Below are positions 16,856 through 27,336 of a stretch of 64,000 bases of DNA, piece after piece; the stretch's first letter is position 1; each line of letters begins with the position of its first letter. Under the pieces are notes generated by a model. That model ran no database searches. It was given only the letters and a program-made list of their open reading frames with translations, and was not told the origin of the DNA. The translations under genes were made by a program, and so were the position numbers. Source of the stretch: Rhodospirillales bacterium (GTDB taxonomy: Bacteria > Pseudomonadota > Alphaproteobacteria > ATCC43930 > CGMCC-115725); NCBI GenBank assembly GCA_028288725.1, contig JAQGIC010000008.1:28930-92929 (forward strand), read 5' to 3'.

Positions 16856-17788
16856 TTGCAGTCCGGTCCCATTCAAATCCCCTCTACCGGCGCGCTGACG
16901 CATCTGCAGCGCCTGGAGGCCGAGAGCATCCACATTCTGCGCGAGGTCGTGGCCGAGGCCGAGAACCCGGTGATGCTCTATTCGATCGGCAAGGACAGCG
17001 CGGTCATGCTGCATCTGGCACTGAAGGCCTTCTTTCCGGGCAAGCTGCCGTTCCCGCTGCTGCATGTCGACACGACGTGGAAATTCCGCGAGATGATCCA
17101 GTTCCGCGACCGGATCGCCGAACGGTTCGGCGTCGATCTGCGCGTCCATATCAATCCGGACGGGCTGGCCCAGGGCGTCGGACCCTTCACCCACGGGTCG
17201 GAAATCCACACCCACATCATGAAGACCGAGGGGTTGAAGCAGGCGCTCGATGCCGGCCGGTTCGACGCGGCTTTCGGCGGCGCCCGGCGCGACGAGGAGA
17301 AGAGCCGCGCCAAGGAGCGCATCTTCAGCTTCCGCTCGGCCCAGCATCGCTGGGACCCCAAGCACCAGCGGCCGGAACTCTGGCGGCTCTACAATACGCG
17401 CAAGAACAAGGGCGAGAGCATCCGCGTCTTCCCGCTGTCCAATTGGACCGAGCTCGACATCTGGCTTTATATCCATCGGGAAAGCATCCCGATCGTGCCG
17501 CTCTATTTCGCCAAGGAGCGGCCGGTGGTCGAGCGCGACGGCACGCTGCTGATGGTCGACGACGATCGCCTGCCGCTCAAGGCCGGCGAGGTGCCTCAGC
17601 TGCGCCGGGTGCGCTTCCGCACGCTCGGCTGCTACCCGCTGACCGGCGCCATCGAAAGCGATGCCGACACCCTGCCCAAGATCATCGAGGAGATGCTGGC
17701 GGCGACCAGTTCCGAGCGCCAGGGCCGCATGATCGACAAAGATGCATCGGCCTCCATGGAGCAGAAGAAGCAGGAGGGCTATTTCTGA
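16856..17788 (+). CDS. cysD: Sulfate adenylyltransferase subunit 2
   Basis: 310 aa catalytic subunit of ATP sulfurylase, making APS from sulfate and ATP. PP-loop SIGKDSA at 43-49, [26 protein letters not shown] and the C-terminal [14 protein letters not shown] motif are all intact. Start is a TTG at 16856 with GAGGAAA upstream; it gives the normal N-terminus ahead of [17 protein letters not shown]. Coupled to cysNC by a one-base overlap (TGATG). Confidence 0.96.
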   Translation: MQSGPIQIPSTGALTHLQRLEAESIHILREVVAEAENPVMLYSIGKDSAVMLHLALKAFFPGKLPFPLLHVDTTWKFREMIQFRDRIAERFGVDLRVHINPDGLAQGVGPFTHGSEIHTHIMKTEGLKQALDAGRFDAAFGGARRDEEKSRAKERIFSFRSAQHRWDPKHQRPELWRLYNTRKNKGESIRVFPLSNWTELDIWLYIHRESIPIVPLYFAKERPVVERDGTLLMVDDDRLPLKAGEVPQLRRVRFRTLGCYPLTGAIESDADTLPKIIEEMLAATSSERQGRMIDKDASASMEQKKQEGYF

Positions 17789-19644
17789 TGGCCCAAAAAA
17801 TCGACCAGGGCAGCCTGCTGCGCTTCATCACCTGCGGCAGCGTCGACGATGGCAAGAGCACGCTGATCGGCCGGCTGCTGTATGAAGCGAAGATGCTGTT
17901 CGACGACCAGTTGGCGGCGCTCGAAAGCGACAGCCGGCGCGTCGGGACCCAGGGCGGTGATCTGGATTTCGCCCTGCTGGTCGACGGCCTGGCGGCCGAG
18001 CGCGAGCAAGGCATCACCATCGATGTCGCCTATCGCTTCTTCGCGACCGACAAGCGCAAATTCATCGTCGCCGACACGCCGGGTCACGAACAATATACCC
18101 GCAACATGGTGACGGGTGCGTCGACCGCCGACCTCGCCATCATCCTGATCGACGCGCGCAAGGGCGTGCTGACCCAGACGAGGCGCCATGCCTATCTGGT
18201 CTCGCTCCTGGGCATCCGCCGGGTGGTGCTGGCGATCAACAAGATGGACCTGGTCGATTTCGCCCAGGACGTCCATGACCGGATCCTGGCCGAGTTCACC
18301 GGCTTCGCCGAACAGCTGGGCCTCGCCGACATCGTCGCGATCCCGATGTCCGCGCTGCGCGGCGACAATGTCACCCAGCACAGCGATGCCATGCCCTGGT
18401 ACGAGGGCCCGGCGCTGATGCCCTATCTCGACGACATGGAACTGCCCGGCGCCGCCGAGGGCCGGCCGTTCCGCATGCCGGTGCAATGGGTCAACCGGCC
18501 CAATCTGGATTTCCGCGGCTTCAGCGGCCTGATCGCGTCGGGACGCATCCGCCCGGGCGACGCGATCCGGGTCGTGCCGTCGGGCCGGACCAGCACGGTG
18601 GCACGGATCGTGACCGCCGACGGGGACCTGCCGCAGGCGATCGAAGGCCAGTCGGTCACGCTGACGCTCGCCGACGAGATCGACATCAGCCGCGGCGACA
18701 TGCTGGCCGATGCCGCGCGCCCGCCCGAAGCCGCCGACCAGTTCGAGGTGACGCTGATCTGGATGGCGGAGGAGCCGATGCTGCCCGGCCGGTCCTATCT
18801 GTTGAAGCTGGGCGCCAAGACCGTCACCGCCACCGTGACCTCGGCCAAGTACAAGGTGAACGTCAATACGCTGGAGCATCTGGCCGCGAAATCGCTGGCG
18901 CTGAACGAGATCGGCATCTGCAACATCGGGCTGGACCAGCCGATCGCGTTCGACGCCTACAAGGACAATCGCGACACCGGCGGCTTCATCCTGATCGACC
19001 GCATGACCAACGAGACCGTCGGCGCCGGCCTGCTGCATTTCGGCCTGCGCCGGGCCCAGAACGTCCATTGGCAGCCGGTCGATATCGACAAGGCGGCCCA
19101 GGCCAAGCTCAAGGGCCAGCAGCCGTGCGTCCTATGGTTCACCGGCCTGTCGGGCGCCGGCAAATCGACCATCGCCAATCTGGTCGAGCAGGATCTGTTC
19201 GGGCGCGGCCGGCACACGGCCCTGCTCGACGGCGACAATGTCCGCCACGGGCTGAACAAGGATCTGGGCTTCACCGATGCCGACCGTGTCGAGAACATCC
19301 GCCGGGTGGCCGAGGTCGGCAAGCTGATGGTCGAGGCCGGCCTGATCGTCATGATCTCGTTCATCTCGCCGTTCCGCGCCGAGCGGCGCATGGCGCGCGA
19401 GTTGATGCAACCCGGCGAATTCATCGAGATCTTCGTCGATACGCCCCTGGCCGTGGCCGAGCAGCGCGACGTGAAGGGCCTGTATAAGAAGGCGCGGCGC
19501 GGCGAGCTCGCCCATTTCACCGGCATCGACAGCCCGTATGAAGCGCCGGAGCAGCCCGATATCACGGTCAATACCTCGGTCATGACCGCGCGCGAGGCGG
19601 CCGACGCCATCGTGCGCTATCTGGTCGATCACCGGATCGTTTAG
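17788..19644 (+). CDS. cysNC: Bifunctional sulfate adenylyltransferase subunit 1 / APS kinase
   Basis: 618 aa fusion. N-terminal CysN GTPase: G1 GSVDDGKST (17-25), [12 protein letters not shown] and EF-Tu-like beta barrels to about 440. C-terminal CysC APS kinase with its own Walker [10 protein letters not shown] (453-461), [15 protein letters not shown] and ISPFRAER. It drives APS synthesis by GTP hydrolysis and phosphorylates APS to PAPS. The fusion is common in alphaproteobacteria. It directly follows cysD with one-base overlap; assimilatory reductase genes are not in the window. Confidence 0.97.
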   Translation: MAQKIDQGSLLRFITCGSVDDGKSTLIGRLLYEAKMLFDDQLAALESDSRRVGTQGGDLDFALLVDGLAAEREQGITIDVAYRFFATDKRKFIVADTPGHEQYTRNMVTGASTADLAIILIDARKGVLTQTRRHAYLVSLLGIRRVVLAINKMDLVDFAQDVHDRILAEFTGFAEQLGLADIVAIPMSALRGDNVTQHSDAMPWYEGPALMPYLDDMELPGAAEGRPFRMPVQWVNRPNLDFRGFSGLIASGRIRPGDAIRVVPSGRTSTVARIVTADGDLPQAIEGQSVTLTLADEIDISRGDMLADAARPPEAADQFEVTLIWMAEEPMLPGRSYLLKLGAKTVTATVTSAKYKVNVNTLEHLAAKSLALNEIGICNIGLDQPIAFDAYKDNRDTGGFILIDRMTNETVGAGLLHFGLRRAQNVHWQPVDIDKAAQAKLKGQQPCVLWFTGLSGAGKSTIANLVEQDLFGRGRHTALLDGDNVRHGLNKDLGFTDADRVENIRRVAEVGKLMVEAGLIVMISFISPFRAERRMARELMQPGEFIEIFVDTPLAVAEQRDVKGLYKKARRGELAHFTGIDSPYEAPEQPDITVNTSVMTAREAADAIVRYLVDHRIV

Positions 19645-19702
19645 GGGCTTGTCGGGACCGCCTCCTTCGCCAATCTATAGGGCCACGACAGGAGCGGTCA
19701 CC

Positions 19703-19981
19703 ATGAAAGCGATCTGGAACGGTACGGTCGTTGCCGAGAGCGACGATATCGTGACGGTCGAAGGCAACGCCTATTTCCCGGCGGCTTCGCTGAAGCGCGA
19801 GCTGACGATGGACAGCGCGCTCACCAGCGTCTGCCCGTGGAAGGGCAAGGCCAAGTACCTGAGCCTGAAGGTCGATGGCCGGACCAACGAGAACGCGATC
19901 TGGTATTATTCCGAGCCCAAGGAAGCCGCGGCCGAGATCGCGGGGCGCTTCGCGTTCTGGAAGGGCGTCGAAATCGTCTGA
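19703..19981 (+). CDS. DUF427-family protein
   Basis: 92 aa, single DUF427 domain: MKAIWNGTVVAESDDIVTVEGNAYFP and CPWKGKAKYLSLKVDG, ending with AFWKGVEIV. Conserved Cys-Pro-Trp-Lys is visible. Function of the family is not established. ATG at 19703 is preceded by AGGAGCGG. Stands alone after cysNC. Confidence 0.93.
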   Translation: MKAIWNGTVVAESDDIVTVEGNAYFPAASLKRELTMDSALTSVCPWKGKAKYLSLKVDGRTNENAIWYYSEPKEAAAEIAGRFAFWKGVEIV

Positions 19982-20108
19982 CGCCGGGCTCGAATATCCA
20001 GGCGCATTCCGCTCAACAATGGTTTAAGACATCTGCTTCATAGAATTTTTTCCGGCGCGCCCGAACGGGATGGCGTCATCCGCATTTTCCAAAGAAAATA
20101 GCCTGACC

Positions 20109-20891
20109 ATGAGCTCGAAAATCCCGCCAGCGGAATGGGACGCCATCGCCGCGCGTCGCGACAAGGGCGAATCCGTCGCCTATATCGCGCGTACCTATGA
20201 GACCAGCCCGGCCACGATCTATGGCGTCCTGAAGAAGGTCGCCGAGGCCAGGGGCGAAGAAGCACCGGCGCCCGAGCCGACGGCGCCGCCCGCGGCGACC
20301 GCGGCCGAGGCACCGCCTGCCCCGGTTCCGCCCCCGACGCCCGCACCTGCCCCGGTGCCGACCCCGACGCGCCTGACGCTGACCTCGTCGCGGCCGCAGC
20401 CGCCGGCACCGAGCGAGCCCGCACCGGTCCCGGCGCCCGTCGTCGCGACCGCGCCGGTCGAGCCGGCACCGCCGCCGGCGCCCCCGGCACCGCAGCAGCC
20501 GTTCAAATTCACCTATGAGAACCGGGCCGTCGATCCGCCGGTGCGTCAGCCGCGCGTGCCGGCGCCGCCCCGGCCCTTCGCCGACGTCGAGCCCAAGACC
20601 GCGCTGACCGCGAACCTGGATACGGAGCTGCGCGCCCAGGCCGATGCCGCCATTCTGATCTTCCAGACCGCGTTCGCCGCCGTGCTGGGCGAGGAGACCG
20701 TGGCGACCCGCAAGGAACTGCGCCAGGCCGCCTCGGACCTGATGCGCGTCGCAGCCCGCACGACGATCGCGCTCGAGCGCAAGGACGCCCTGGTCGATCG
20801 CGCTGCGATGCCGCCGATGCAGCGTCCGCGCAACGACGCGCCGAGCGAGCCCGGCGAATACCGGCAGAACCGTCGGCCGCCGCGCGGCTAG
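20109..20891 (+). CDS. HTH-domain protein with Pro/Ala-rich linker, next to a SNF2-like helicase
   Basis: 260 aa from the ATG at 20109 (MSSKIPPAEWDAIAARR); an in-frame start at 20070 is possible. The N-terminus (about 5-50) looks like a resolvase/Hin-type helix-turn-helix (GESVAYIARTYETSPATIYGVLKKV). Residues about 55-170 are an extended Pro/Ala/Val-rich tract, then a C-terminal helical segment (LDTELRAQADAAILIFQTAFAAVLGEE). I do not recognise the whole protein. The helicase gene follows 15 bp later, implying a joint function in a DNA transaction. Confidence 0.75.
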   Translation: MSSKIPPAEWDAIAARRDKGESVAYIARTYETSPATIYGVLKKVAEARGEEAPAPEPTAPPAATAAEAPPAPVPPPTPAPAPVPTPTRLTLTSSRPQPPAPSEPAPVPAPVVATAPVEPAPPPAPPAPQQPFKFTYENRAVDPPVRQPRVPAPPRPFADVEPKTALTANLDTELRAQADAAILIFQTAFAAVLGEETVATRKELRQAASDLMRVAARTTIALERKDALVDRAAMPPMQRPRNDAPSEPGEYRQNRRPPRG

Positions 20892-20906
20892 CCTGCCATC
20901 ACCGGC

Positions 20907-22340
20907 ATGAGCGGACGGGACGAAACGCCGCTGTTCGTCCCGCGTCCGCACCAGATCCTGGCGCGCGACGCGATCCTCGACGCGCGCCACCGGGGCCGCC
21001 CCGGCTTTCTGCTGGGCGACCTGACCGGGCTCGGCAAGACACTCGCGGTCTGGCTCGCCGTCGCCGCGATGCCGGAGGCCGACCTGCTGATCGTCTGTCC
21101 CAAGGGCGCCATGCCGCAATGGCGCCGCACGATCCTGCTGTCGGGCGGGACCGATAAAGCGGTCACAATCATCAATTACGAGCGGACCAAGTCGCTGTTC
21201 GCGCCGCCGCCCGCCAGCCTGAAGCGGTCGGTTCGGGCCAAGAACAACGAGCTGGCCAAGGCGGGCACGCCCAAGCGCACTTGGCCGCTGGTGATTTTCG
21301 ACGAGAGCCATCGCCTGCGGAACCCCGGTTCGCAGCAAAGCATGGCCTGCCGGCGGCTCGCCGATGCGGCCTCCTTCACCGTCTATATGAGCGCGACCGC
21401 CGGGCAGTCGCCGCACGAACTGTCCTATCTGGGCCGGCTGCTGGTCCATGCCGCCGGCGGCGAGACCGACACGATCGGCGGCTTCCGCGAGCTGATGAAG
21501 CGTCTCAGGATCGGGCGGGCCAAGGGCCGCTGGAAGAATTGGAGCTGGGACCCGAACGACCGCGACCGGCAGATGATGGCCGACCTGCTCTATAAGGGCG
21601 GCGACGCGATCGGGCTGCGCCGGCGACCCGGCGACATCGTCGGCTGGCCCGAGGTCCAGCGCGAAGTGGCCCCGGTGGCGCTCGATGCCGCGGCCCGCAA
21701 GCTCTACGAGGCGACCTGGCGCGCGTTCCGGCACGAGTTGGGCCTGGCCGGGGGCAGCACGCGCACGCCTGTCGGCCGCGTCGTGGGCATCCGCTATCGC
21801 CAGAAGGCGAGCCTGCTGAGGATTGCCGGCACGGCGGAGTTCGCCACCGACCTGCTGGATGACGGTCTGCAGGTCGCCCTGTCCGTGGCGTTTCTGGAAA
21901 CGGGGGCCGCGCTGGAGCAGAAGCTCGCGGCCGGCGGCTGGCGCGTCGGTCAGATCAACGGCGAGCGCGAAGCGGCCGCGAACGAGGCGACCCGCCTCGC
22001 GTTCCAGACCGGCCGGCTCGACGCGGTCATCTTCACCGTGACCGAGTCCATTTCGCTGCATCGGGGCGAGATGCCCGGCGGCGATCGGGACCGGGCACTG
22101 ATCCTGCACGACATGCGCCATAGCGCCGTGCAATTGCAGCAGATCGAGGGCCGCTGCCATCGCGACGGCCAGCAGGCGACGATCTATTACGCCTTCGCCG
22201 AGGGCACCGTGGAAGAACAGATCGCGGCCCGCGTCGTCGGCCGCATGGCCGCGATGGACGGCATGGCCGGCGACGACACGGCGGAGTTGGACGACATCGC
22301 CCGCATGATTGACGATCTCGCCGCGGAACGAGATACCTGA
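20907..22340 (+). CDS. Compact SNF2/DEAD-like helicase, phage type
   Basis: 477 aa superfamily 2 ATPase. Motif I is GDLTGLGKT (Lys44), where most SNF2 proteins have DEMGLGKT; motif II is DESH (IFDESHRLRNPGSQQ); motif III YMSATAG; motif VI QQIEGRCHRDGQQ with the arginine finger. There is no extra nuclease or DNA-binding domain. Its compact form resembles helicases of phages and mobile elements. It lies 15 bp downstream of the HTH gene. Whether it is part of a cryptic element or a housekeeping unit cannot be told here. Confidence 0.87.
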   Translation: MSGRDETPLFVPRPHQILARDAILDARHRGRPGFLLGDLTGLGKTLAVWLAVAAMPEADLLIVCPKGAMPQWRRTILLSGGTDKAVTIINYERTKSLFAPPPASLKRSVRAKNNELAKAGTPKRTWPLVIFDESHRLRNPGSQQSMACRRLADAASFTVYMSATAGQSPHELSYLGRLLVHAAGGETDTIGGFRELMKRLRIGRAKGRWKNWSWDPNDRDRQMMADLLYKGGDAIGLRRRPGDIVGWPEVQREVAPVALDAAARKLYEATWRAFRHELGLAGGSTRTPVGRVVGIRYRQKASLLRIAGTAEFATDLLDDGLQVALSVAFLETGAALEQKLAAGGWRVGQINGEREAAANEATRLAFQTGRLDAVIFTVTESISLHRGEMPGGDRDRALILHDMRHSAVQLQQIEGRCHRDGQQATIYYAFAEGTVEEQIAARVVGRMAAMDGMAGDDTAELDDIARMIDDLAAERDT

Positions 22341-22457
22341 GCTTCCATCTTGCTCGAAAGACGGCCTTCAACACTCAGATTCTAGAGAGTTATTGCTCTT
22401 TTATTCGGTCTATGGTTAACGTATCGCTTCGAAGCCAGTTGGGGGAGACATCTGGCG

Positions 22458-23678
22458 ATGCGACACATGCTTTTCGTCCGAAAAATCAGGGGGTTGGTGC
22501 CGCAACGGCGCCAGGTCGAGCTGCGCCGGGCCATCGCCGGCGTGGCACTCATGTCCGGCCTCGCCGCCTGTTCCGGGCCACCGCAGACCGCCGCCCGCGC
22601 GCCGCTGCAACCCTCCACGCCGGTTTACACCGCCAGCTATGCCCCGCCGGGACCGTCCAGCGACCCGTGGGGTCCCTATATCAAAGAGGCATCGACCCGC
22701 TTCACCGTCCCGGAGAAATGGATCCGGGAGGTCATGCGCCAGGAATCCGGCGGCCACGAATATATCAACGGGGGCCTCACCACCTCGTCGGTCGGCGCCA
22801 TGGGCCTGATGCAGCTGATGCCTGCGACCTATGCCCAGATGCGCGACCGCTACGGCCTCGGACCCGACCCGTACGCGCCGCACGACAACATCATGGCCGG
22901 CACCGCCTATATCGGCGAGATGTACGCCCGCTACGGCTCGCCCGGCTTTCTCGCCGCCTATAATGCCGGGCCCGGGCGGCTCGATTCCTATCTGGTCGGC
23001 GGCACGCCGCTGCCGCACGAGACGGTCGGCTACCTGGCCTCGATCGGGCCGCGGCTGGGCGATGCCTCGGCCCCGACCGGGCCGCTCGCCCATTATGCGT
23101 CGGCGGAAATGTCGGCCGACGCGCTGAACGCCCGGTCGCTGAACGGCACGCTGCCGGTACCGCGTCCGGTCGCGGCGCCGGCCGTCCAACTGGCCAGCTA
23201 CCAGCCGTCGGTGCCGGCTCCCACCGGTGATCTCGGCCGCGAACTGGCGGCGCGCAACGCCAGGCCGATCGAAGCCTCGCCGCTCGCCCCCTATGCCCCG
23301 CCGCCGGCGCCGGCCCAGCCGGTCCGCCAGGCGGCGCCCGCCCCGGTAGCCCCCGCCCCGGTAGCCCATGTCGTGCTGGCTTCGGCCAATGTCGCCCTGC
23401 CCGCCGCCGCGTTCGCGGGCGGCGGCTGGACCGTCCAGGTCGGCGCCTTCAGCACCCAGGCCCAGGCCCAGGCTGCCGCGGCGGACGCCAAGGGTCGTGC
23501 CCATGGTGCGCTCGACCGGGCCCGCCCGGCCGTCGCCGCCGTACCGCGCGCCGGTGCCGCGATGGTCTACCGGGCACAGCTGACCGGCTTCACGGCCGAT
23601 GGGGCGAACGACGCCTGCGACCGGCTCACGCGCGAACATGTCGCCTGCCTGGTCGTGGCACCCCGCGGCGAACTTTAG
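22458..23678 (+). CDS. Lipoprotein lytic transglycosylase with SPOR domain
   Basis: 406 aa. Signal peptide with lipobox LAAC (Cys38), then a family 1 SLT domain (about 70-180): catalytic Glu96 in RQESGG, GAMGLMQLMPAT, AYNAGPGR. A long Pro/Ala linker follows, then a C-terminal SPOR-like domain (WTVQVGAFSTQAQAQAAAADAK) that should bind denuded septal peptidoglycan. So it is an outer-membrane-anchored murein-cleaving enzyme, likely active at division. The stop codon TAG abuts repeat A1. Confidence 0.92.
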   Translation: MRHMLFVRKIRGLVPQRRQVELRRAIAGVALMSGLAACSGPPQTAARAPLQPSTPVYTASYAPPGPSSDPWGPYIKEASTRFTVPEKWIREVMRQESGGHEYINGGLTTSSVGAMGLMQLMPATYAQMRDRYGLGPDPYAPHDNIMAGTAYIGEMYARYGSPGFLAAYNAGPGRLDSYLVGGTPLPHETVGYLASIGPRLGDASAPTGPLAHYASAEMSADALNARSLNGTLPVPRPVAAPAVQLASYQPSVPAPTGDLGRELAARNARPIEASPLAPYAPPPAPAQPVRQAAPAPVAPAPVAHVVLASANVALPAAAFAGGGWTVQVGAFSTQAQAQAAAADAKGRAHGALDRARPAVAAVPRAGAAMVYRAQLTGFTADGANDACDRLTREHVACLVVAPRGEL

Positions 23679-23798
23679 CTAGAGCGCGATGATATGAGGC
23701 CCCATCGGCCTCATATCTGAATCGCCCTCTAAATCAAATAACTAGAGCCTGATTCACCGATCAAACCGAGTCGGTTTGATCGGTGAATCAGGCTCTAG
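23679..23798. repeat. Family A palindromic repeat, copy 1 (two hairpins)
   Basis: Two hairpins between convergent genes. Hairpin H2: 11-bp stem at 23691-23701/23707-23717 (GATATGAGGCC/GGCCTCATATC). Hairpin H1: perfect 26-bp stem 23742-23767/23773-23798 with a GAGTC loop. Spacer reads TGAATCGCCCTCTAAATC. The terminal CTAG provides the stop codon of the minus-strand gene. It probably acts as a bidirectional terminator; related copies are at 25898, 29321 and 56403. Confidence 0.9.
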
Positions 23799-24715
23799 CG
23801 GCAGATGAAATCGTCGACGGTCCCGGCCTCGCCCGGGCTGATGCCGCAGAGCTGCGTGCCTTTCGCATACTCGACCCGATAGACCTCCAGCGGGTGCTCG
23901 CGCGGGTCGAACGGGTGGCGCGGCAGCAGCTGATCCAGATAGGTCATGCCCTGCAGCGGCCCCAGTTCGCTCTGGCCCGCCTGCATATCGCCCAGCTCGT
24001 TCTTCAGCCGGACCGCCGCCTCGGGCGCATAGCGCCCGGCTGTCAGGCGCCCGCCGCCGATATCGGCCAGCACGTCGCGCACCAGCGGCGCGCTCGGCCG
24101 TTCGGCCCCGTCCGGCGGCACGGTCAGCCTGGTCGCCTCGATCGGCACGCCGCCGGTCATCCGGGCGCCGAGTGCCCCGCCGCTGATCGATCCCACCAGC
24201 GACGAGCCGGAGCGCGCCGACGCCGTCAGGATCAGGTTGGCCGGACCGATCCAGGACGTGAGCGTGATCTGGTTGCCGTCGATGCTACCGGCCACGTTCC
24301 TGGCCAGGCGCAGGCAATGCGCGTCGAGCCGGTCGCCGGTCTGGCGCAGCTCGCAGATATCGCGGTCGCCGGTCTCCCCGCTGTAGCGGATATGCACGCC
24401 CGACAGCAGCCCGACATCCATGCCGAGCCGCTTGGGCGAATTCACCTTCCACAGGCCGGTAAAGCTGTGGCCAAGCACGGTGATCTGCTCGGTGGTCGGG
24501 TTGGGGGGCGCCGCGATTTCGGGTGGCTCGGCTGCCGCAGGCCCGGCCTGTTGCGCCGCGATCGGCGGTTCGGATCGAACGGGAGCCGCCGCCGGCTCGG
24601 TCGTCGCCGCGACCGGGATCGACAGGTCCGTGACATCGCCCTGGCGCGAGACGCAGCCACCGGCCAGCCCGAGGGCCAGCATCGCCATCCATCCTATCCG
24701 GCAACCCGAGGCCAT
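23795..24715 (-). CDS. Hypothetical lipoprotein
   Basis: 306 aa from the ATG at 24715, chosen because GGAGGGAAGGG lies just upstream. Signal peptide with lipobox LAGGC, then a low-complexity Ala/Pro region (about 30-80), then a globular part (FTGLWKVNSPKRLGMDVGLL...) resembling AprI/Omp19-type small beta-barrel inhibitors only in its FxGxW-like start; this is not a firm match. Two Cys pairs (DICELRQTGDRLDAHC and QLCGISPG...DFIC) could form disulfides. Function unknown. Stop codon lies in repeat A1. Confidence 0.75.
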   Translation of the reverse strand: MASGCRIGWMAMLALGLAGGCVSRQGDVTDLSIPVAATTEPAAAPVRSEPPIAAQQAGPAAAEPPEIAAPPNPTTEQITVLGHSFTGLWKVNSPKRLGMDVGLLSGVHIRYSGETGDRDICELRQTGDRLDAHCLRLARNVAGSIDGNQITLTSWIGPANLILTASARSGSSLVGSISGGALGARMTGGVPIEATRLTVPPDGAERPSAPLVRDVLADIGGGRLTAGRYAPEAAVRLKNELGDMQAGQSELGPLQGMTYLDQLLPRHPFDPREHPLEVYRVEYAKGTQLCGISPGEAGTVDDFICR

Positions 24716-24803
24716 CACCCTTCCCTCCAGAACGCCCAATATCATATAGAAACATCAAACGCGGGGCGCCCGCGCTTTCTTCCGCGACAAGTTGGATATC
24801 GCC

Positions 24804-25897
<1,094 letters not shown>

Positions 25898-25901
<4 letters not shown>

Positions 25902-25966
25902 AGCCTGATCCGATCAAGCCTGCTCGGCTTGATCGGTGAATCAGTCTCTAAATATTTGATTTAGAG
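25898..25966. repeat. Family A palindromic repeat, copy 2
   Basis: CCGATCAAGCC (25910-25920), loop TGCTC, GGCTTGATCGG (25926-25936), flanked by CTGAT/ATCAG, then TCTCTAAATATTTGATTTAGAG. It lies between convergent genes and supplies the TAG of the OYE gene and the TAA of the MFS gene. Hairpin H2 is absent in this copy. Confidence 0.88.
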
Positions 25967-27271
25967 CGAGGCGGTGGCGGTCGCCCTGGCGAAGGGGCGC
26001 CGCCCGGCCAGCGCCAGCAGCGGTCCGACGATGCCGGCGGCCAGGATCACGATCAGCAGGGACCGGCCCAACGCCCGTTCGTCCTGAAACAGCTGGTCGG
26101 TCAGGAGACCGACCAGCGCCGGCCCGAGACCGAGGCCGACCAGGGTCACGATCGACAGGAACAGCGCGCTGAGCGTGCCGCGATACCGGTCGGGCGTCAG
26201 CAGTTGCAGGGCGGCTAGGCTGGTCGGCGTCGCGGCCGAGACCAGGAACGCGAACAGTGGATAGCTCGCCTGGGCCAGCCACAGCCGATCGGTCATGCAG
26301 AAGATCGCGCCGGGCACCAGTGCCAGGGCCAGGAATACCGCCATGACCAGATGCTGTGCGGCCGGGATGCCGCGCGCCTGCAGCCGATCGGTAAGGAACC
26401 CCCCGAAGAATTGCCCGGTCGGCGCCGAGATCAGGAACATCGTCCCGATCAGCATCGCGCCGGCCCCCGGTGCCAAGCCGAACTGCCGGACGAAGAACAG
26501 CGGCGCCCAGGCGCCCTGCGTCTGGGCGATCGTGACGTTGCAGCAGGCTGCGGCGGTCAGGAAGGCGTAGGCGCGCAGATGGGTGCGGACGTGACCCAGG
26601 GCCGCGCCAAGGCCGGCCTGCTCCTGCGGCATGGCCGCCCGCGCGGGTTCGCGGAGGGTCGTGACCAGGGCGGCAACCACCAGTCCGGGCGGGCCCGCGA
26701 GCAGGAACAGCACCTGCCAGGGGGCCACCATGCCCAGCAGCGGCAGCTCGATCGGGCCCGCGCCGCCGAGGCGCGTCAGCAGATAGCCGCCGCCCATCAG
26801 CGCCGTCGAGGTGCCGATCGTGGCGCCCATGATGAACACCGCCACCCCGCGCGCCATCTTCGGCCGCGGCATCACGCTGCCGAGCAGGGACATGCCGGCC
26901 GGCACCAGGCTGGCCTCGCCCAGGCCGACCCCGATGCGGGCGAGAAAGAACATCGCGAACGACCCGGCGAGCCCGCAGATCGCGGTCATGGCGGTCCAGA
27001 ACAGGATGCCGAGCGCGATCATCGCGCGCCGATCGACCCGGTCGGCCAGCCGCCCGAACGGAATGCCGCCTAGGCTATAGAGGATGACGAAGGAGGTGCC
27101 GTGCAACAGGCCGAACTGGGTGTCGCTCAAGCCCAGATCGTGCTTGATCGGCACGCCGGCGACGCTGACGAGAGCGCGGTCCAGGAAGGAAACGGCATAG
27201 CCACAACCCAGCAATCCCGCCATATACCAAGGGGAACGGCGGATGCCGCCCCCGCGCGTCGAGCTCTGCAC
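25961..27271 (-). CDS. MFS transporter
   Basis: 436 aa, about 12 membrane segments. The loop 2-3 signature GGIPFGRLADRVDRRAMIALG, and RIGVGLGEASLVPAGMSLL in TM4, resemble the spinster-like/sugar-phosphate and organic-anion MFS groups. Start is a GTG at 27271 preceded by AAGGAATT; Met17 is another possibility. Substrate unknown. Next gene upstream is topoisomerase IB, 65 bp away. Confidence 0.92.
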   Translation of the reverse strand: MQSSTRGGGIRRSPWYMAGLLGCGYAVSFLDRALVSVAGVPIKHDLGLSDTQFGLLHGTSFVILYSLGGIPFGRLADRVDRRAMIALGILFWTAMTAICGLAGSFAMFFLARIGVGLGEASLVPAGMSLLGSVMPRPKMARGVAVFIMGATIGTSTALMGGGYLLTRLGGAGPIELPLLGMVAPWQVLFLLAGPPGLVVAALVTTLREPARAAMPQEQAGLGAALGHVRTHLRAYAFLTAAACCNVTIAQTQGAWAPLFFVRQFGLAPGAGAMLIGTMFLISAPTGQFFGGFLTDRLQARGIPAAQHLVMAVFLALALVPGAIFCMTDRLWLAQASYPLFAFLVSAATPTSLAALQLLTPDRYRGTLSALFLSIVTLVGLGLGPALVGLLTDQLFQDERALGRSLLIVILAAGIVGPLLALAGRRPFARATATASL

Positions 27272-27336
27272 TGCGCCGGAATTCCTTGAAAGTGCAAACG
27301 ATCGTTCGCTGAAACTTCCGCAAATTCATCGCTCCG

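Noticed and set aside
20076..22160. A 694-codon minus-strand open frame over the HTH and helicase genes
   Set aside because: Repetitive Arg/Gly/Gln composition; the plus-strand helicase motifs are decisive.
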